From an uncultured Bacilli bacterium (GTDB taxonomy: Bacteria; Bacillota_I; Bacilli_A; RF39; UBA660), in the NCBI GenBank assembly GCA_947632565.1, contig CANRPT010000006.1, positions 1 through 45,796 of the forward strand: a stretch of DNA of 45,796 nt. The letters are read 5' to 3'. Under the pieces are notes generated by a model. The model had not been told where the DNA came from. It made no database searches and saw only the letters and a program-made list of their open reading frames with translations. Shown in pieces: positions 30,204-36,225 of the stretch. The translations under genes were made by a program, and so were the position numbers. The stretch's first letter is position 1. Each line of letters starts with the position of its first letter.

Positions 30204-30362
30204 GTGGAGCATCGAAGGCAAGACTACAATCAATATCCTAGAAGAAAACGGAATGTCTTCAGGGACAGATGTGAGACTATATTTTACAATACGGCATTAC
30301 TCTGCGTAAGTGCTTTGATGGTTTCTGGAACGATTCATTTCATAATGATTATGTTTAACTAA
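30204..30362 (+). CDS. Small membrane protein (52 aa) with GTG start
   Basis: AAGGAGG at 30191-30197 precedes GTG 30204. The 52-aa product has a highly basic N-terminus (EHRRQDYNQYPRRKRNVFRD) and a C-terminal membrane helix (ALLCVSALMVSGTIHFIMIM). The adjoining genes on both sides are also spaced by AAGGAGG motifs, so this open frame fills an otherwise empty 177-nt gap in the operon. Function unknown. Confidence 0.68.
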   Translation: MEHRRQDYNQYPRRKRNVFRDRCETIFYNTALLCVSALMVSGTIHFIMIMFN

Positions 30363-30375
30363 GGAGGAAATGGTT

Positions 30376-30642
30376 ATGAAAAAGACAATCCTGATCATCG
30401 TTCTTTGCTTCGTTTTTGTGTTTCTTTCTGCTTGTTCTTTAACTAAAATGGAAAAAATTAAAGAACCGGACAACGTTTCAAGAATGAGATTGGTCGAGTC
30501 AATTAGAGGGGGTGATATGCAGATATTTTATGATCAATATACAAACGTAATGTATATGTATAATTGTAGAGGCGGTTTCAGTCCAATCTATAATGCAGAT
30601 GGGAGTCTATATTTGTATGGTACTCCTAAGTCAGTTGGCTAA
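30376..30642 (+). CDS. Phage lipoprotein (DUF6440-like)
   Basis: ATG 30376 is 8 nt from AAGGAGG; ATG 30370 is too close. The 88-aa product has a lipoprotein signal peptide (KKTILIIVLCFVFVFLSACS; lipobox LSAC) and a short C-terminal domain with the pattern IFYDQYTNVMYMYN, GGFSPIYNADGSLYLYG, as in the DUF6440 family. It should be exported and anchored on the outer face of the membrane. Phage lipoproteins of this size can block superinfection by related phages; that role is inference. Confidence 0.78.
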   Translation: MKKTILIIVLCFVFVFLSACSLTKMEKIKEPDNVSRMRLVESIRGGDMQIFYDQYTNVMYMYNCRGGFSPIYNADGSLYLYGTPKSVG

Positions 30643-30644
30643 TT

Positions 30645-30668
30645 CGTAAAAATTACAATGTTTATAAT
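30645..30668 (+). promoter_or_regulatory. Phage-type promoter P10
   Basis: CGTAAAAATTACA, 5 nt, perfect TATAAT (30663-30668). A small hairpin GAGGT-AGA-ACCTC (30670-30682) lies at the expected 5' end of the transcript, before the ribosome binding site. Drives 30708. Confidence 0.87.
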
Positions 30669-30707
30669 AGAGGTAGAACCTCAATTAATTTTAAGGAGGA
30701 TTTTGGT

Positions 30708-30872
30708 ATGAACAAGATGGTTAAGTTTGGCATTAAGGCTGCTGGTTTCGTTGGATCTATTCTGGCTGCGGACCTGGTTCTTAATGGAACGAACAAGCTG
30801 ATTGGAAAATTCGATGGTGAATCTTCTGACGAAGAAGAGAGTTCTACGACTGATGAGGACGAGGCTGAATAG
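30708..30872 (+). CDS. Small membrane-associated protein, EESSTTD family member 2
   Basis: ATG 30708 follows AAGGAGGATTTTGGT, the same leader as at 27988. The 54-aa product has a hydrophobic, Ala/Gly-rich centre (VKFGIKAAGFVGSILAADLV) and an acidic tail with DEEESSTTDEDEAE. The DNA over EESSTTD is nearly identical to 28103-28127. Promoter P10 upstream and a terminator holding the stop codon make it another self-contained cassette. Function unknown. Confidence 0.75.
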   Translation: MNKMVKFGIKAAGFVGSILAADLVLNGTNKLIGKFDGESSDEEESSTTDEDEAE

Positions 30873-30887
30873 CCTCTCCTTTTTTTC
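30861..30887 (+). terminator. Terminator with TAG stop in the loop
   Basis: GAGGC-TGAATA-GCCTC (30861-30876), extended by GGA/TCC pairing, then a seven-T run. TAG (30870-30872) lies at the loop edge. Confidence 0.88.
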
Positions 30888-30888
30888 T

Positions 30889-30912
30889 CGTAACTTTTAC
30901 ATGGCTTATAAT
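30889..30912 (+). promoter_or_regulatory. Phage-type promoter P11
   Basis: CGTAACTTTTACA, 5 nt, perfect TATAAT (30907-30912), then AGAAAGGAG. Drives 30930. Confidence 0.87.
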
Positions 30913-30929
30913 AGAAAGGAGTTGGTATC

Positions 30930-31199
30930 ATGATTCGACATAGTGTTTACTCGATTATCAATGACCGGACTGGTAAGAAGGAGGATTGCATTGCTGAAGC
31001 TCGTTTTCCTTTGAAGGTGAAAGACGCTGTAATTGGAAGCGGATTGGCTGTTGGAGGTGTTCTCTATATGCTAGTAAAAGCTTTTAAGTACGGAGCTGAG
31101 AAACTCGATGAAGGACAGTATAAGACAATGAATAAACTCGGACTTATCAGTGATTCTGGTAATGTTGATTCAGACGATGTAAGTATAAGACATGACTAA
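30930..31199 (+). CDS. Hypothetical protein with one membrane segment
   Basis: The 89-aa product has a short N-terminal strand region (IRHSVYSIINDRTGKKEDCI), a central hydrophobic helix (DAVIGSGLAVGGVLYMLVKA) and a polar C-terminus (DSGNVDSDDVSIRHD). AAAGGAG precedes the ATG. Its own promoter P11 and terminator enclose it. No family recognised. Confidence 0.75.
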   Translation: MIRHSVYSIINDRTGKKEDCIAEARFPLKVKDAVIGSGLAVGGVLYMLVKAFKYGAEKLDEGQYKTMNKLGLISDSGNVDSDDVSIRHD

Positions 31200-31208
31200 C
31201 GACTTTAT

Positions 31209-31236
31209 AAGGTATCTTAACAGATACCTTATATTT
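31209..31236 (+). terminator. Rho-independent terminator
   Basis: AAGGTATC (31209-31216) pairs with GATACCTT (31223-31230) around TTAACA, then ATATTTTT. It closes the cassette bank; no phage-type promoter follows, so the next operon is served by read-through or an unseen promoter. Confidence 0.85.
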
Positions 31237-31252
31237 TTAGGAGGAATGACGA

Positions 31253-31855
31253 ATGGATGAGTTTCCGAGCAATTCTCGAAATCAAAAAGCAAAAATTCCC
31301 CAGGGGGAAAAACGGGAAAAAGTCGAAGCGGTAGCCCATGGTAAAAAGATTCAAAAAACAGCTTTGAATAAATTTGTAGATTTTATTGTTGGTGACGATT
31401 CTAAGAATGTATTTTCTTATTTATGGAATGATATTTTGGTTCCGGCTGCGAAGAATATGTTGTTTGATATGATCCGTGATGGCGCTGAAATGCGTATATT
31501 TGGAGAAGTGCGGAATCATGGAGTTCGAAATCGACAGACTGGAACTTATGTAAGTTATGATCAGATTAGCAGGGATAGAGATCGAAGAGAGCCTAGAAGT
31601 CATGAACGTAGAGTTTCTAAACCAGACGAGGTCTTGATTGAGGATAGAGCCGAAGCCGAGGAAGTTCTTTCAAGAATGTACGATTATTGGGAGACTTATG
31701 GAATCGTATCTCTAGCCGAATATTACGATCTCGTTGGAGTTGCAGGAGATTTTACAGACAATAAATGGGGTTGGGACAATCTGAAAGGCTCTAGAATCTT
31801 GCGAGTACGAGATGGTTATATTGTAGACTTGCCGAAGATGATTCCATTAAATTAA
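31253..31855 (+). CDS. Conserved gut-phage protein, unknown function
   Basis: The 200-aa product has a disordered basic N-terminus (SNSRNQKAKIPQGEKREKVE), a hydrophobic-amphipathic helix (LNKFVDFIVG; WNDILVPAAKNMLFDMIRDG), an Arg-rich linker (SRDRDRREPRSHERRVSK) and a conserved C-terminal domain (VLSRMYDYWETYGIVSLAEY; YDLVGVAGDFTDNKWGWDNL; RDGYIVDLPKMIPLN). I have seen this C-terminal domain in many gut phages but know no role. Possibly nucleoid- or membrane-associated. Confidence 0.75.
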   Translation: MDEFPSNSRNQKAKIPQGEKREKVEAVAHGKKIQKTALNKFVDFIVGDDSKNVFSYLWNDILVPAAKNMLFDMIRDGAEMRIFGEVRNHGVRNRQTGTYVSYDQISRDRDRREPRSHERRVSKPDEVLIEDRAEAEEVLSRMYDYWETYGIVSLAEYYDLVGVAGDFTDNKWGWDNLKGSRILRVRDGYIVDLPKMIPLN

Positions 31856-31864
31856 GGAGGTATT

Positions 31865-32089
31865 ATGAATCCTAAAGATATTTTTGGATGGTTTCGGTGT
31901 CTATTTCCAATGTGGGAAGGTAAGGTAATCAATTACAAGCCACTAAGTATGGATACCATTCGAATGCAATCTGTTGATGGCTCTAGGGTTTTCTACTTTA
32001 CTTACAAGGGTGGAGTAACATTCACTCTGAAATCAATGACTTTGAAGGAGGCTAGGGAGTATGAAAAGAATTCGTTTAAGCAACGTTAA
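31865..32089 (+). CDS. Small hypothetical protein
   Basis: The 74-aa product (KDIFGWFRCLFPMWEGKVIN; YKPLSMDTIRMQSVDGSRVF; YFTYKGGVTFTLKSMTLKEA) has a hydrophobic N-terminal helix and a beta-rich core. AAGGAGGT precedes it and its end overlaps the next gene by 29 nt, implying coupled translation. Function unknown. Confidence 0.7.
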   Translation: MNPKDIFGWFRCLFPMWEGKVINYKPLSMDTIRMQSVDGSRVFYFTYKGGVTFTLKSMTLKEAREYEKNSFKQR

Positions 32090-32273
32090 TGTTACTTGTG
32101 CAAAGTGTGGAAAACCAATCTTTGATTTTAGTGGAAGCAGGAAATGGAGATCAAATGATGGGGAAGAGCCAATTATTGGTATTTGTTTCATGAGTGAAGC
32201 AGGAGATCCTGTAGAAGCATTTGATCTTTGTGACGACTGCATTGGTAAGTTATATTCTAAGTTGATTTATTAA
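32061..32273 (+). CDS. Small zinc-ribbon-like protein
   Basis: The 70-aa product has two Cys pairs, VTCAKCGKPI near residue 12 and DLCDDCIGKL near residue 55, that can bind one zinc ion, with a beta region between (EEPIIGICFMSEAGD). AAGGAGG for it lies within the upstream gene. Such ribbons in phages bind nucleic acid or a host protein; which one is not visible. Confidence 0.72.
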   Translation: MKRIRLSNVNVTCAKCGKPIFDFSGSRKWRSNDGEEPIIGICFMSEAGDPVEAFDLCDDCIGKLYSKLIY

Positions 32274-32286
32274 GGAGGAGAAGACA

Positions 32287-33141
32287 ATGAAGTTTGTTAA
32301 TGATCTGAAGCTGAAAGCCAAGAAGAATAGTCCGGAGATTATGTTGGTTGGCGGTATTGCTGGAATACTTGTAGGTACGGTTTGGGCGTGTATTAAGAGT
32401 GTTAACGTGAAGGATATTCTGGAGAATCATAAGAAGAAAGTAGAGAAGGTCAAAGAAGCTTATAAGCCTGAGGATAAGCCTTATAAGAAGGAATTGACCA
32501 AGGCTTATGCATCGACAGCTGTGGAAATGGGCAAGAATTATATTCTACCAGCGGCCGTAGAAGCCACTTCTATCGGTCTGATGATTGGCTCGCACAATAT
32601 CTTGTACGGACGTAATCTTGCGCTCACAGCGGCTTATACGACCCTTCAGGACAAGTTTAAGGAGTATAAGAATATTGTTCCGAAGGAAGAGATTCATAAG
32701 GCAATTGAAAAGAAAATGGAAGGAGCCACCGAGGAAGAGAAGACCGAAGCAATCAATAAGATTGATGGGAGTATCTATGCTCGTAAGTTCGATTATCATT
32801 CTCGGAATTGGACACCTTCTTCGATGTATTATAATCTATTGTTCTTGAAGAATCAGCAGAATTATTTCAATGATTTGCTGAACTCCAGAGGTCATGTCTT
32901 CCTGAACGAGGTCTATGATGCATTGGATGTTTGTCGAGATGGAGAGTCGAGTCCTCATACCAAGGCTGGTGCAATCGTTGGTTGGGTCAAGGGAGCTGGC
33001 GGAGATGATTATATCGACTTCGGTATTGATTTCTCTTGTCTTGACAAGTATACGATTGATGATTTCCCGATGGATGATGGCGGTAAGAGTGGAATCTATC
33101 TGGACTTTAATGTAGACGGAGTGATCTACGATCTCATTTGA
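32287..33141 (+). CDS. Phage membrane protein, DUF6353-like (copy 2)
   Basis: The 284-aa product repeats the plan of the protein at 29001: NSPEIMLVGGIAGILVGTVW (first membrane helix), a charged coiled loop (ENHKKKVEKVKEAYKPEDKP), a second membrane helix (ILPAAVEATSIGLMIGSHNI), then a soluble domain with MYYNLLFLKNQQNYFNDLLN, HVFLNEVYDALDV and AGAIVGWVKGAGGDDYIDFG. Assignment to DUF6353 is from memory of the family. Two diverged copies in one phage suggest separate targets or a heteromeric complex. Confidence 0.75.
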   Translation: MKFVNDLKLKAKKNSPEIMLVGGIAGILVGTVWACIKSVNVKDILENHKKKVEKVKEAYKPEDKPYKKELTKAYASTAVEMGKNYILPAAVEATSIGLMIGSHNILYGRNLALTAAYTTLQDKFKEYKNIVPKEEIHKAIEKKMEGATEEEKTEAINKIDGSIYARKFDYHSRNWTPSSMYYNLLFLKNQQNYFNDLLNSRGHVFLNEVYDALDVCRDGESSPHTKAGAIVGWVKGAGGDDYIDFGIDFSCLDKYTIDDFPMDDGGKSGIYLDFNVDGVIYDLI

Positions 33142-33238
33142 AGGACACGTGGCCTTAACGCTATAGGGTCGGGGATATTTGAACAAGATATCCTCGACTA
33201 TCCTCAACTTTACACGTACTGGTAGAAAGGAGACTTAA

Positions 33239-33409
33239 ATGAAGCAAAGTAAAGCTAGGGTTAATAAAATATTTAGGTCTTATCTAAATATTTTTACATG
33301 GCATAAATGGAAATCAAAAGGCCATATTAGATATACAAATGTCTGTAGGGCTGCTTATGCAAAAGCTGTTAGCTATCAACATCGTTGTCGAAAGGAGATA
33401 ACAGAATGA
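33239..33409 (+). CDS. Small basic protein (56 aa)
   Basis: AGAAAGGAG precedes ATG 33239. The 56-aa product is very basic (KQSKARVNKIFRSYLNIFTW; HKWKSKGHIRYTNVCRAAYA) and helical. Its stop overlaps the next start (ATGA). A degenerate TTTACA box with TGGTAG lies upstream at 33209-33225 but is too weak to call a promoter. Unknown function; nucleic acid or ribosome binding is conceivable from charge alone. Confidence 0.65.
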   Translation: MKQSKARVNKIFRSYLNIFTWHKWKSKGHIRYTNVCRAAYAKAVSYQHRCRKEITE

Positions 33410-33603
33410 CTAATTCTATATTTGCTATCATGGAATACTGCATGGTTCGTGGCTTGAAGTTCAATTCAAATCTTGGTAGAGGGATTATTTCGATTTATGA
33501 CCCTGAATCGGATAACTTCTTAGAGATCCAAGCTGATATTGACGCAAAACTAACCATTGAACGAATTGAGACTTGGTTGGATGAGGTGCGTCATGTGGCT
33601 TAA
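33406..33603 (+). CDS. Small alpha-beta-beta-alpha protein, family copy C
   Basis: ATG 33406 overlaps the upstream TGA; AAAGGAGA lies before it, and the in-frame TTG 33385 is rejected. The 65-aa product (SIFAIMEYCMVRGLKFNSNL; GRGIISIYDPESDNFLEIQA; AKLTIERIETWLDEVRHVA) has the helix-strand-strand-helix plan of 29769 and 29983. Function unknown. Confidence 0.7.
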   Translation: MTNSIFAIMEYCMVRGLKFNSNLGRGIISIYDPESDNFLEIQADIDAKLTIERIETWLDEVRHVA

Positions 33604-33763
33604 AAAGATTAGAGACAGATGGTATTCTTATCATATAATGAAATTGATCTCTAAGAGAAACAATCTTAATAAAAAGATCCATGATCTTATTTATAAGAGA
33701 TTTGGATGGGACGAGGAGGAAGAAAAACGTGAAGAACTACGGATTTTTACACGCGATTTTTGA
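33593..33763 (+). CDS. Small basic-acidic helical protein (56 aa)
   Basis: ATG 33593 is preceded by GAGGTG and overlaps the upstream gene by 11 nt. The 56-aa product is helical, basic in front (WLKKIRDRWYSYHIMKLISK) and acidic behind (GWDEEEEKREELRIF). It overlaps the next small gene by 35 nt. This dense packing suggests coupled translation. No family recognised. Confidence 0.62.
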   Translation: MWLKKIRDRWYSYHIMKLISKRNNLNKKIHDLIYKRFGWDEEEEKREELRIFTRDF

Positions 33764-33836
33764 TATTCTAATGACGTTCTGCACCGGTGGTCTTTGGCTT
33801 ATCTGGATTGTGATTAAATACTTGAGAACACATTGA
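33729..33836 (+). CDS. Tiny membrane protein (35 aa) with GTG start
   Basis: GAGGAGGAAG at 33715-33724 precedes GTG 33729. The 35-aa product (KNYGFLHAIFDILMTFCTGG; LWLIWIVIKYLRTH) is one membrane helix with a basic end. The GGLWLIWIVIKYLR motif occurs in short proteins of many bacteria and phages. Function unknown. Confidence 0.65.
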   Translation: MKNYGFLHAIFDILMTFCTGGLWLIWIVIKYLRTH

Positions 33837-33849
33837 GGAGGATAAGGCA

Positions 33850-34503
33850 ATGAAGAAAGCTCTTATATTTCTTGGTGGACTGGTTTCTGGGTTTGGACTT
33901 GGATGTATATTTTCAAAACTGAGAAGTACAAAGTCGGAGGAAGTTAAATCTGATAATAAGGTGCTTGAAGTTATCGAGTTTGATCCCGATAAGGACCGAA
34001 AGAAGTCCCCAATTGAGAAAAAGCCTGATTTGGATGAGCTTGTTGAACGATATAAAGTGAATGATCAGGAAGAAGAGAACCCCTACCCCCCTGAAGATTA
34101 TTTGCCCCCCGAGGATGATGAACCGGAAGATGAAGAAGATGATGAGGAACCTCCTGAAGTTGAATTCTCCTACCCGCAAATAATAAGTCGTCTAGAGTTT
34201 GAAAACGAAAAGAAAAATTACGAAGTTCAAACTCTGACATATTACGCATACGATGATACGGTTTGCGACGAGAATGAACAGGTTATTTCTTCTCCTGAGG
34301 ATTTGATTGGGGATGACGCCCTTGTCTGCTTCGGTCTTGGTTCTGACGATCCAAATACTGTCTATATTTGCAATGACAAACGTGGAACGAAGTATGAGGT
34401 GATAAAGGTGAGTGGAAGTTATCAGGAACAGGTTCTTGGGATTACAGAAAATAATTCTTATGGTACAAGAAAAATGAGGAGGGAGGATAGTGACACAGAT
34501 TAA
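33850..34503 (+). CDS. Membrane-anchored acidic protein
   Basis: The 217-aa product starts with a membrane helix (KKALIFLGGLVSGFGLGCIF), continues with a charged linker, a long Pro/Glu/Asp tract (EEENPYPPEDYLPPEDDEPE), and a C-terminal beta domain (YEVQTLTYYAYDDTVCDENE; DALVCFGLGSDDPNTVYICN). The family is common in gut phages with a conserved YEVQTLTYY...VYIxN domain; its function is not known to me. The soluble part likely faces the cytoplasm, where the acidic tract could mimic DNA or bind a basic host protein; this is inference. Confidence 0.75.
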   Translation: MKKALIFLGGLVSGFGLGCIFSKLRSTKSEEVKSDNKVLEVIEFDPDKDRKKSPIEKKPDLDELVERYKVNDQEEENPYPPEDYLPPEDDEPEDEEDDEEPPEVEFSYPQIISRLEFENEKKNYEVQTLTYYAYDDTVCDENEQVISSPEDLIGDDALVCFGLGSDDPNTVYICNDKRGTKYEVIKVSGSYQEQVLGITENNSYGTRKMRREDSDTD

Positions 34504-35035
34504 GCAGGATTATTTTCAATGGCTTTGTGAGATGGTTCATTCTGATGGGCCATCTCAAAGTTATGGTATACTATTAAAGACTTTACATAGTATACCATTT
34601 TTTGCCACTCACGATCGTGATTTGAATCGTATGGATGACGGATTCCGATTACGTTATGAATATGAATCGTTTCACAACACTCGAGGATCAGAAGATTTTT
34701 ATGAAATGAGAGTTTCCGTTCTCGAAGTCTTGATTGGATTGGCCAATCGAATTGAAGATTTGATGTATGACCCAGAAAAAGGAGACCAGACTCTGATTTG
34801 GTTCTGGGAGATAATTGATAATCTTGGATTTGAGAATTTTACGGATGAAGCGTTTGGGGATCGAGAATGGTATACTTTTCAGGTGGAAGATGTTATTAAG
34901 AAGTGGTTGGAAAGAAAGTTTCAAAGGAATGGGAAGGGTTCTCCGTTTCCTTTGAAGACTTGGAAGTACGACCAGAGGAAGATTGAACTTCTGTATCAGA
35001 TGAATGATTATTTAAATGAGAGGTATCCGATATGA
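34490..35035 (+). CDS. Conserved gut-phage protein, unknown function
   Basis: GTG 34490 lies 8 nt behind AGGAGGGAGGA and overlaps the upstream gene. The 181-aa product (YFQWLCEMVHSDGPSQSYGI; RDLNRMDDGFRLRYEYESFH; VSVLEVLIGLANRIEDLMYD; VEDVIKKWLERKFQRNGKGS) is mainly helical. The FFATHDRDLNRMDDGFRLR type motif is widespread in gut phages, but no activity is assigned. No catalytic pattern is evident. Confidence 0.75.
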   Translation: MTQIKQDYFQWLCEMVHSDGPSQSYGILLKTLHSIPFFATHDRDLNRMDDGFRLRYEYESFHNTRGSEDFYEMRVSVLEVLIGLANRIEDLMYDPEKGDQTLIWFWEIIDNLGFENFTDEAFGDREWYTFQVEDVIKKWLERKFQRNGKGSPFPLKTWKYDQRKIELLYQMNDYLNERYPI

Positions 35036-35235
35036 ATGAAAAGTTAATTCAGTATTTGAGGGAGAATGTTATATTTGTGAATTACAATCCTTTGAACAAT
35101 CATCTTATTTTTAACTTTACACAACTGAGAGAACCTAGAGGATGTCTTTCTTTGGATGCAGATGATGTAATTTTGATGGGCGTGACGAACCTTATTTGTA
35201 GATTGGAGGACCAAAAAAAGTGTCATGAGAACTGA
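35032..35235 (+). CDS. Small hypothetical protein at border of iteron region
   Basis: It starts at ATG 35032 overlapping the upstream TGA. The 67-aa product (EKLIQYLRENVIFVNYNPLN; NHLIFNFTQLREPRGCLSLD; ADDVILMGVTNLICRLEDQK) has a helix-strand-strand-helix plan close to the 29769 family. An inverted iteron copy (AAAAAAAGTGTCA) lies within its last codons. Function unknown. Confidence 0.7.
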   Translation: MNEKLIQYLRENVIFVNYNPLNNHLIFNFTQLREPRGCLSLDADDVILMGVTNLICRLEDQKKCHEN

Positions 35236-35503
35236 GAAAAACGTCACATTTGTGACACTTTTAATGTTAAGATTTTGTTAAATTTGTGTTAACTGCAATT
35301 TTTTGTGACACTTTTTTGACATATTGTGACACTTTTTTTTCAAAAGTGTCACGTTGAAAACGCCTGTGCCCCAGGGGTTTTGGGCACTTTTGTGACACTT
35401 TGCCACTTTTTTTCATAAACTTTTATTAGAGAAAAAATCAATTTTTAAAAAGTTTTAAAAACAAAGTGGCAAATTGACAAAATGACATGTAAGGAGGTTG
35501 AGT
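35213..35503 (+). repeat. TGTGACACTTTT iteron region, candidate replication origin
   Basis: This is the longest non-coding stretch (35236-35503). Direct copies of TGTGACACTTTT occur at 35251, 35304, 35325 and, shortened, 35391. Inverted copies occur at 35213-35225 and 35342-35352; the latter forms a long hairpin with the copy at 35325. GTCAC-ATTT-GTGAC (35243-35256) and GTGCCC/GGGCAC (35366-35387) add dyads. TGCCACTTT (35401) and AAAGTGGCA (35463) bracket an extremely A/T-rich segment that could melt. Position just before the replication genes favours an origin; a multi-operator for a regulator is the alternative. Confidence 0.7.
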
Positions 35504-35740
35504 ATGATTTACATTGATAAAGATCCTGTGTTAACTAAGAAGCTAGAAGATTTACTAAGTTGGTGTAGAAAAAATGATATTGAGGTGTCTAGAGTGGACA
35601 ACTTCTGGGAACGGGAAGTTATTTATTATTTTACAGATTTAATGAGTCAAGATCGTATTAGATTACAATATTATTATCAGGATATTGTAACAAATCCTGA
35701 CTATATTAAAGAGAAATTGAAGGAATATTTTGGTAGATAG
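35504..35740 (+). CDS. Small alpha-beta-beta-alpha protein, family copy D
   Basis: ATG 35504 lies 6 nt behind AAGGAGG; TTG 35498 is rejected. The 78-aa product (VLTKKLEDLLSWCRKNDIEV; SRVDNFWEREVIYYFTDLMS; IVTNPDYIKEKLKEYFGR) shares with 35752 the pattern W-C-(R/N)-x-N-x-I, an aromatic strand, and a final YxxxxLxxYF helix. Function unknown; it is the first gene after the iterons. Confidence 0.72.
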   Translation: MIYIDKDPVLTKKLEDLLSWCRKNDIEVSRVDNFWEREVIYYFTDLMSQDRIRLQYYYQDIVTNPDYIKEKLKEYFGR

Positions 35741-35751
35741 GAGGTTATCTT

Positions 35752-35985
35752 ATGGAAGATAATTTTGGAAGTTTCTTTAGATGGTGTAACGCAAATGGAA
35801 TTTTTATTGGTCGAAATGGAGATGGACCAAAAGCCGATTTTGAATTTTGTTTTCATAAAATTATAAATGAAGATGATGGAAGTGTGGATTATTCAGATAC
35901 TCTTATTTTAGATTATTGTGATGTTGTTGCTGATTATCCATATACTAGAACAATATTAAGGACATATTTTAATATGGGAGTGTAA
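35752..35985 (+). CDS. Small alpha-beta-beta-alpha protein, family copy E
   Basis: The 77-aa product (NFGSFFRWCNANGIFIGRNG; KADFEFCFHKIINEDDGSVD; LDYCDVVADYPYTRTILRTY) is clearly related to the preceding gene by the FxWCxxNxI start and the (N/Y)PDYI...LxxYF-type end. ATAGGAGGTT precedes the ATG. Tandem duplication is the likely origin. Confidence 0.75.
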   Translation: MEDNFGSFFRWCNANGIFIGRNGDGPKADFEFCFHKIINEDDGSVDYSDTLILDYCDVVADYPYTRTILRTYFNMGV

Positions 35986-35988
35986 TAA

Positions 35989-36132
35989 ATGAAATGGTTC
36001 ATAGCAATTGTCGCGTTTCTTATTTTGTCGAGCATATTCGATGATTTTAATGTGAGATCTAGAAAACTTGAAGAAAGGATGGATAAACTTGAAAAAGCTT
36101 TGGAATCAAATAGCTCAAATGAAGACGAGTGA
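35989..36132 (+). CDS. Small membrane protein with coiled coil (47 aa)
   Basis: ATG 35989 follows the previous stop by 3 nt; the only possible ribosome binding site is the weak GGGAG 12 nt upstream. The 47-aa product has an N-terminal membrane helix (KWFIAIVAFLILSSIFDDF) and a heptad helix (RSRKLEERMDKLEKALES), ending acidic. It resembles small spanin-like or holin-partner proteins only in plan. Function unknown. Confidence 0.62.
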   Translation: MKWFIAIVAFLILSSIFDDFNVRSRKLEERMDKLEKALESNSSNEDE

Positions 36133-36211
36133 GTATATTCCGTTTTGTTTGTTCTGGTGGAGTATTGTTTTTATATTTGCACTTTTCCTTAGAGTAGTAA
36201 TTCGTTCTTGA
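36089..36211 (+). CDS. Tiny membrane protein (40 aa) with TTG start
   Basis: AAAGGATGG at 36074-36082 precedes TTG 36089; ATG 36119 would give a 30-aa version. The 40-aa product (KKLWNQIAQMKTSEYIPFCL; FWWSIVFIFALFLRVVIRS) is one membrane helix with a basic end, overlapping the upstream small membrane protein in another frame. Its end lies next to the ribosome binding site of the polymerase gene. Confidence 0.5.
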   Translation: MKKLWNQIAQMKTSEYIPFCLFWWSIVFIFALFLRVVIRS

Positions 36212-36225
36212 AAGGAGGTTGACCC

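Noticed and set aside
33205-33229. CTTTACA...GGTAGAAAGG before 33239 as a promoter of the same family
   Set aside because: The left half-site and the -10 are both degenerate, so it was not counted; it might be a decayed copy.
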